A stretch of 64,000 nt of DNA from Planomonospora sp. ID67723 (GTDB lineage: Bacteria > Actinomycetota > Actinomycetes > Streptosporangiales > Streptosporangiaceae): contig NZ_JABTEZ010000003.1 in assembly GCF_015711605.1 (NCBI RefSeq), forward strand, positions 310,001 to 374,000, in the 5' to 3' direction. The translations under genes and the position numbers were made by a program. Positions within the stretch are counted from its first letter, which is position 1. Every line of letters begins with the position of its first letter. The notes under the pieces are model-generated. The model did no database searches. It was not told the DNA's origin and saw nothing but the letters and a program-made list of their open reading frames with translations. Of this stretch, positions 62,365 to 64,000 are shown piece by piece.

Positions 62365-64000
62365 GTGATCAAACCCCCCAGGTTGGCGAAGGCGCTGATC
62401 GCGGCAGTGATCCTGCTTCCCCTCGGCCTCGCCTCCATCCCCGCGTCCGCCGAACCGGCTCCCGATCCCGAGCACCCCTGGCGGCTGAACCACTGGCCGC
62501 AGCAGCAGCCCTGGCAGCAGGACGCCCCGGCGACCGCGCTGCGGGGCGGCCGCCCGGGCGCCCCCGCCCCGATCGATCCGCAGAACTGGAAGAACCCGGA
62601 CCACATGACGTGGGCCGACTACGTCAAGCCCCCGGGAACGAACTGGGCCGACCCGGCGGTCCAGGGCTCCGAGCGCACCTTCCGCGGCGCGCTGGTCCTG
62701 CTCGACTACCCCAACCAGCCGTTCGTGGTCACCCGGCCGAAGGGCTCGACGGTCTTCGGCAACCCCAGCGCCGAGGCCCACGACGTCCCGCGCGAGGAGG
62801 TCGCCCGGTTCTACAAGGACTTCCTCAACACCCCCAACCAGCTCAACCGCGGCCACACCATCCATGAGTACTGGATGGAGGACTCCGGCGGGCGCTACGG
62901 CGTCGACCTGACCGCCTTCGGGCCGTACCAGATGCCCGGCAAGTCCCACGAGTACGCCATGGAGTTCCAGGGCGGCACTGCCTGCCCGGCAGGGGACACC
63001 TGCACCAGGAACATCAGGACCGACGGGCGGGCCGCGTGGACCGCCGCCGAGGGGCCGGAGGTCCCCGCCGGGTTCGATTTCGTCTTCTATCTGAGCGCCG
63101 GGCAGGACGAGTCGGCCACCTGGCAGGAGTTCGGGCCGATCAAGTTCCCGACGAAGGAGGCGGTGACCGACGAATTCGGCCCGCCGGACCCGGCCCTGCC
63201 CAACTGGGCCAGGACCCGCTACGTCGAGTGGACGTCCTGGGCCTCGGCCGCCTCCATCTGGCCCAACGCCGGAGGCGGCTCCTCCACCCAGGCCGAGAGC
63301 TCGGGCCAGGGCGTCTACGCCCACGAGCTCAGCCACATCCTGGGCATCGGCGACAACTACAACAACCCGTTCGGGGTACCGCCGCGCCGCGCCTACACCG
63401 GCATCTGGGAGATGCTCAGCCGGGGCAGCTTCAACGGCCCCGGCGGCCCGCACAGCCGTTGGATGATCCCGCCCACCGGCGGCGGCTCGATGGGCGCCCA
63501 GCACATGCTCCGCAACAAGATCAAGCTGAAGATGGTCGACGAGAAGAACGTCCTGCGCCTGTCGCGCGAGGCGCTCGACGAGTCCGGGCCGGTGGTCGCC
63601 AGGGTGACCGCCCGCGCCGTGCAGCCGGGCGAGAAGGGGTTGTCGGGCGTCAACGTCGCCTTCGACACCGGCGACAGGAGCCCGGCCTGCGACGTGGCCA
63701 CCGACCCGTTCTGCGACGGCGGCGGCTACGAGAACTACACCGTCGAGGTCGTCGACCGGATGGGTTCCGACTCCTTCACCCCGGACTCCGGAGTCCTGCT
63801 GGCCAAGACCAAGAACGAGGACCGGGCCCCGTTCGAGTGGGTGATCGACGCCAACCCGCAGGACATCGGGATGACCGACTACGTCCTGCCGGACGGCACC
63901 GCGGTGCCGATCACGGTCGGCGACTACCGCCAGCTCTCGGACGCCCTCTTCCACGCGGGGACCGGTTCCGGCAGCGAGTTCGAGTACGTCGACGAGGCCA
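62365..64000 (+). CDS. M6-family metalloprotease (immune inhibitor A-like), N-terminal part
   Basis: The 545 codons in the window run off the right edge. The protein has a signal peptide (about 1-30, ending IPASAEP), a pro-region, and a M6 catalytic domain with the zinc motif YAHELSHILGIGDNY (HELSH) near residue 325 and IWEMLSRGSF. M6 enzymes are secreted proteases; the C-terminal domains are missing from view. The GTG at 62365 has no ribosome-binding site and follows an AT-rich promoter-like TATATAAC, so a leaderless or short-leader message is possible. Confidence 0.88.
   Translation, partial: MIKPPRLAKALIAAVILLPLGLASIPASAEPAPDPEHPWRLNHWPQQQPWQQDAPATALRGGRPGAPAPIDPQNWKNPDHMTWADYVKPPGTNWADPAVQGSERTFRGALVLLDYPNQPFVVTRPKGSTVFGNPSAEAHDVPREEVARFYKDFLNTPNQLNRGHTIHEYWMEDSGGRYGVDLTAFGPYQMPGKSHEYAMEFQGGTACPAGDTCTRNIRTDGRAAWTAAEGPEVPAGFDFVFYLSAGQDESATWQEFGPIKFPTKEAVTDEFGPPDPALPNWARTRYVEWTSWASAASIWPNAGGGSSTQAESSGQGVYAHELSHILGIGDNYNNPFGVPPRRAYTGIWEMLSRGSFNGPGGPHSRWMIPPTGGGSMGAQHMLRNKIKLKMVDEKNVLRLSREALDESGPVVARVTARAVQPGEKGLSGVNVAFDTGDRSPACDVATDPFCDGGGYENYTVEVVDRMGSDSFTPDSGVLLAKTKNEDRAPFEWVIDANPQDIGMTDYVLPDGTAVPITVGDYRQLSDALFHAGTGSGSEFEYVDEA

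Overview
The window is very GC-rich and its gene content is actinobacterial: mIHF, polyphosphate glucokinase, a class E/F sortase, a CBM2-GH6 cellulase with a CebR-type box, a BtrH/DUF4872 protein, a DUF2637 protein and many GTG starts. The best guess is a filamentous soil actinomycete such as a member of the Streptosporangiales; genus cannot be fixed from sequence alone. It looks like ordinary chromosome. No insertion sequence, prophage, CRISPR array or rRNA gene was seen, and no conventional tRNA gene.

Layout. 1-3.6 kb: start of a YbdK-type carboxylate-amine ligase, an AraC regulator and a StyA/StyB two-component flavin monooxygenase. 3.6-15.8 kb (minus strand): a type IV pilus locus in the order pilB, pilT, pilC, pilA, pilD, pilM, pilN, pilO and three large minor pilins. 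The last three carry Ig-like and ricin-type lectin domains and probably form an adhesive tip. 16-23 kb: recQ, a secreted nuclease, a DUF1304 membrane protein beside an unusual double operator, an anti-sigma-type ATPase, an XdhC-like protein and a BtrH-like protein.

23.1-25.5 kb is the most notable part. Five tandem Y-RNA-like noncoding RNAs lie directly upstream of, and on the same strand as, a Ro60/Rsr (TROVE-vWA) gene. Each has a closing stem, a conserved internal loop resembling the Ro-binding site of animal Y RNAs, and an apical domain. In four of the five the apical domain is a circularly permuted tRNA: T arm, then acceptor 3' strand, then a short loop, then acceptor 5' strand, then D arm. 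Unit 2 has a complete cloverleaf with a seven-base CUC anticodon loop and a UCCG tetraloop joining the acceptor strands. Single YrlA-type Y RNAs with tRNA-like modules are known; a five-member array with differing modules is the likely novelty.

25.5-44.6 kb: housekeeping and envelope genes, including a lipoprotein, a metallo-hydrolase, an alcohol dehydrogenase, a GlxA-type regulator next to a membrane-anchored DJ-1/PfpI protein, an mIHF-like protein, an acyl-CoA dehydrogenase, an ABC-F ATPase, a serine protease, an FMN reductase, an ABC exporter, ppgK, and a surface protein overlapping a sortase. 44.7-64 kb: a GH6 cellulase under a CebR-like box, hrpA, a UvrA paralogue, a HAD hydrolase, a gamma-glutamyltransferase-like protein, a polysaccharide-lyase-like secreted protein, a two-component system, a nucleotidyltransferase, an amidohydrolase-fold protein with degenerate metal ligands, and the start of an M6 metalloprotease that runs off the right edge.

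Coordinates of RNA stems were derived by reading and pairing the sequence by hand. Start codons were chosen from ribosome-binding sites, signal peptides and family N-termini.
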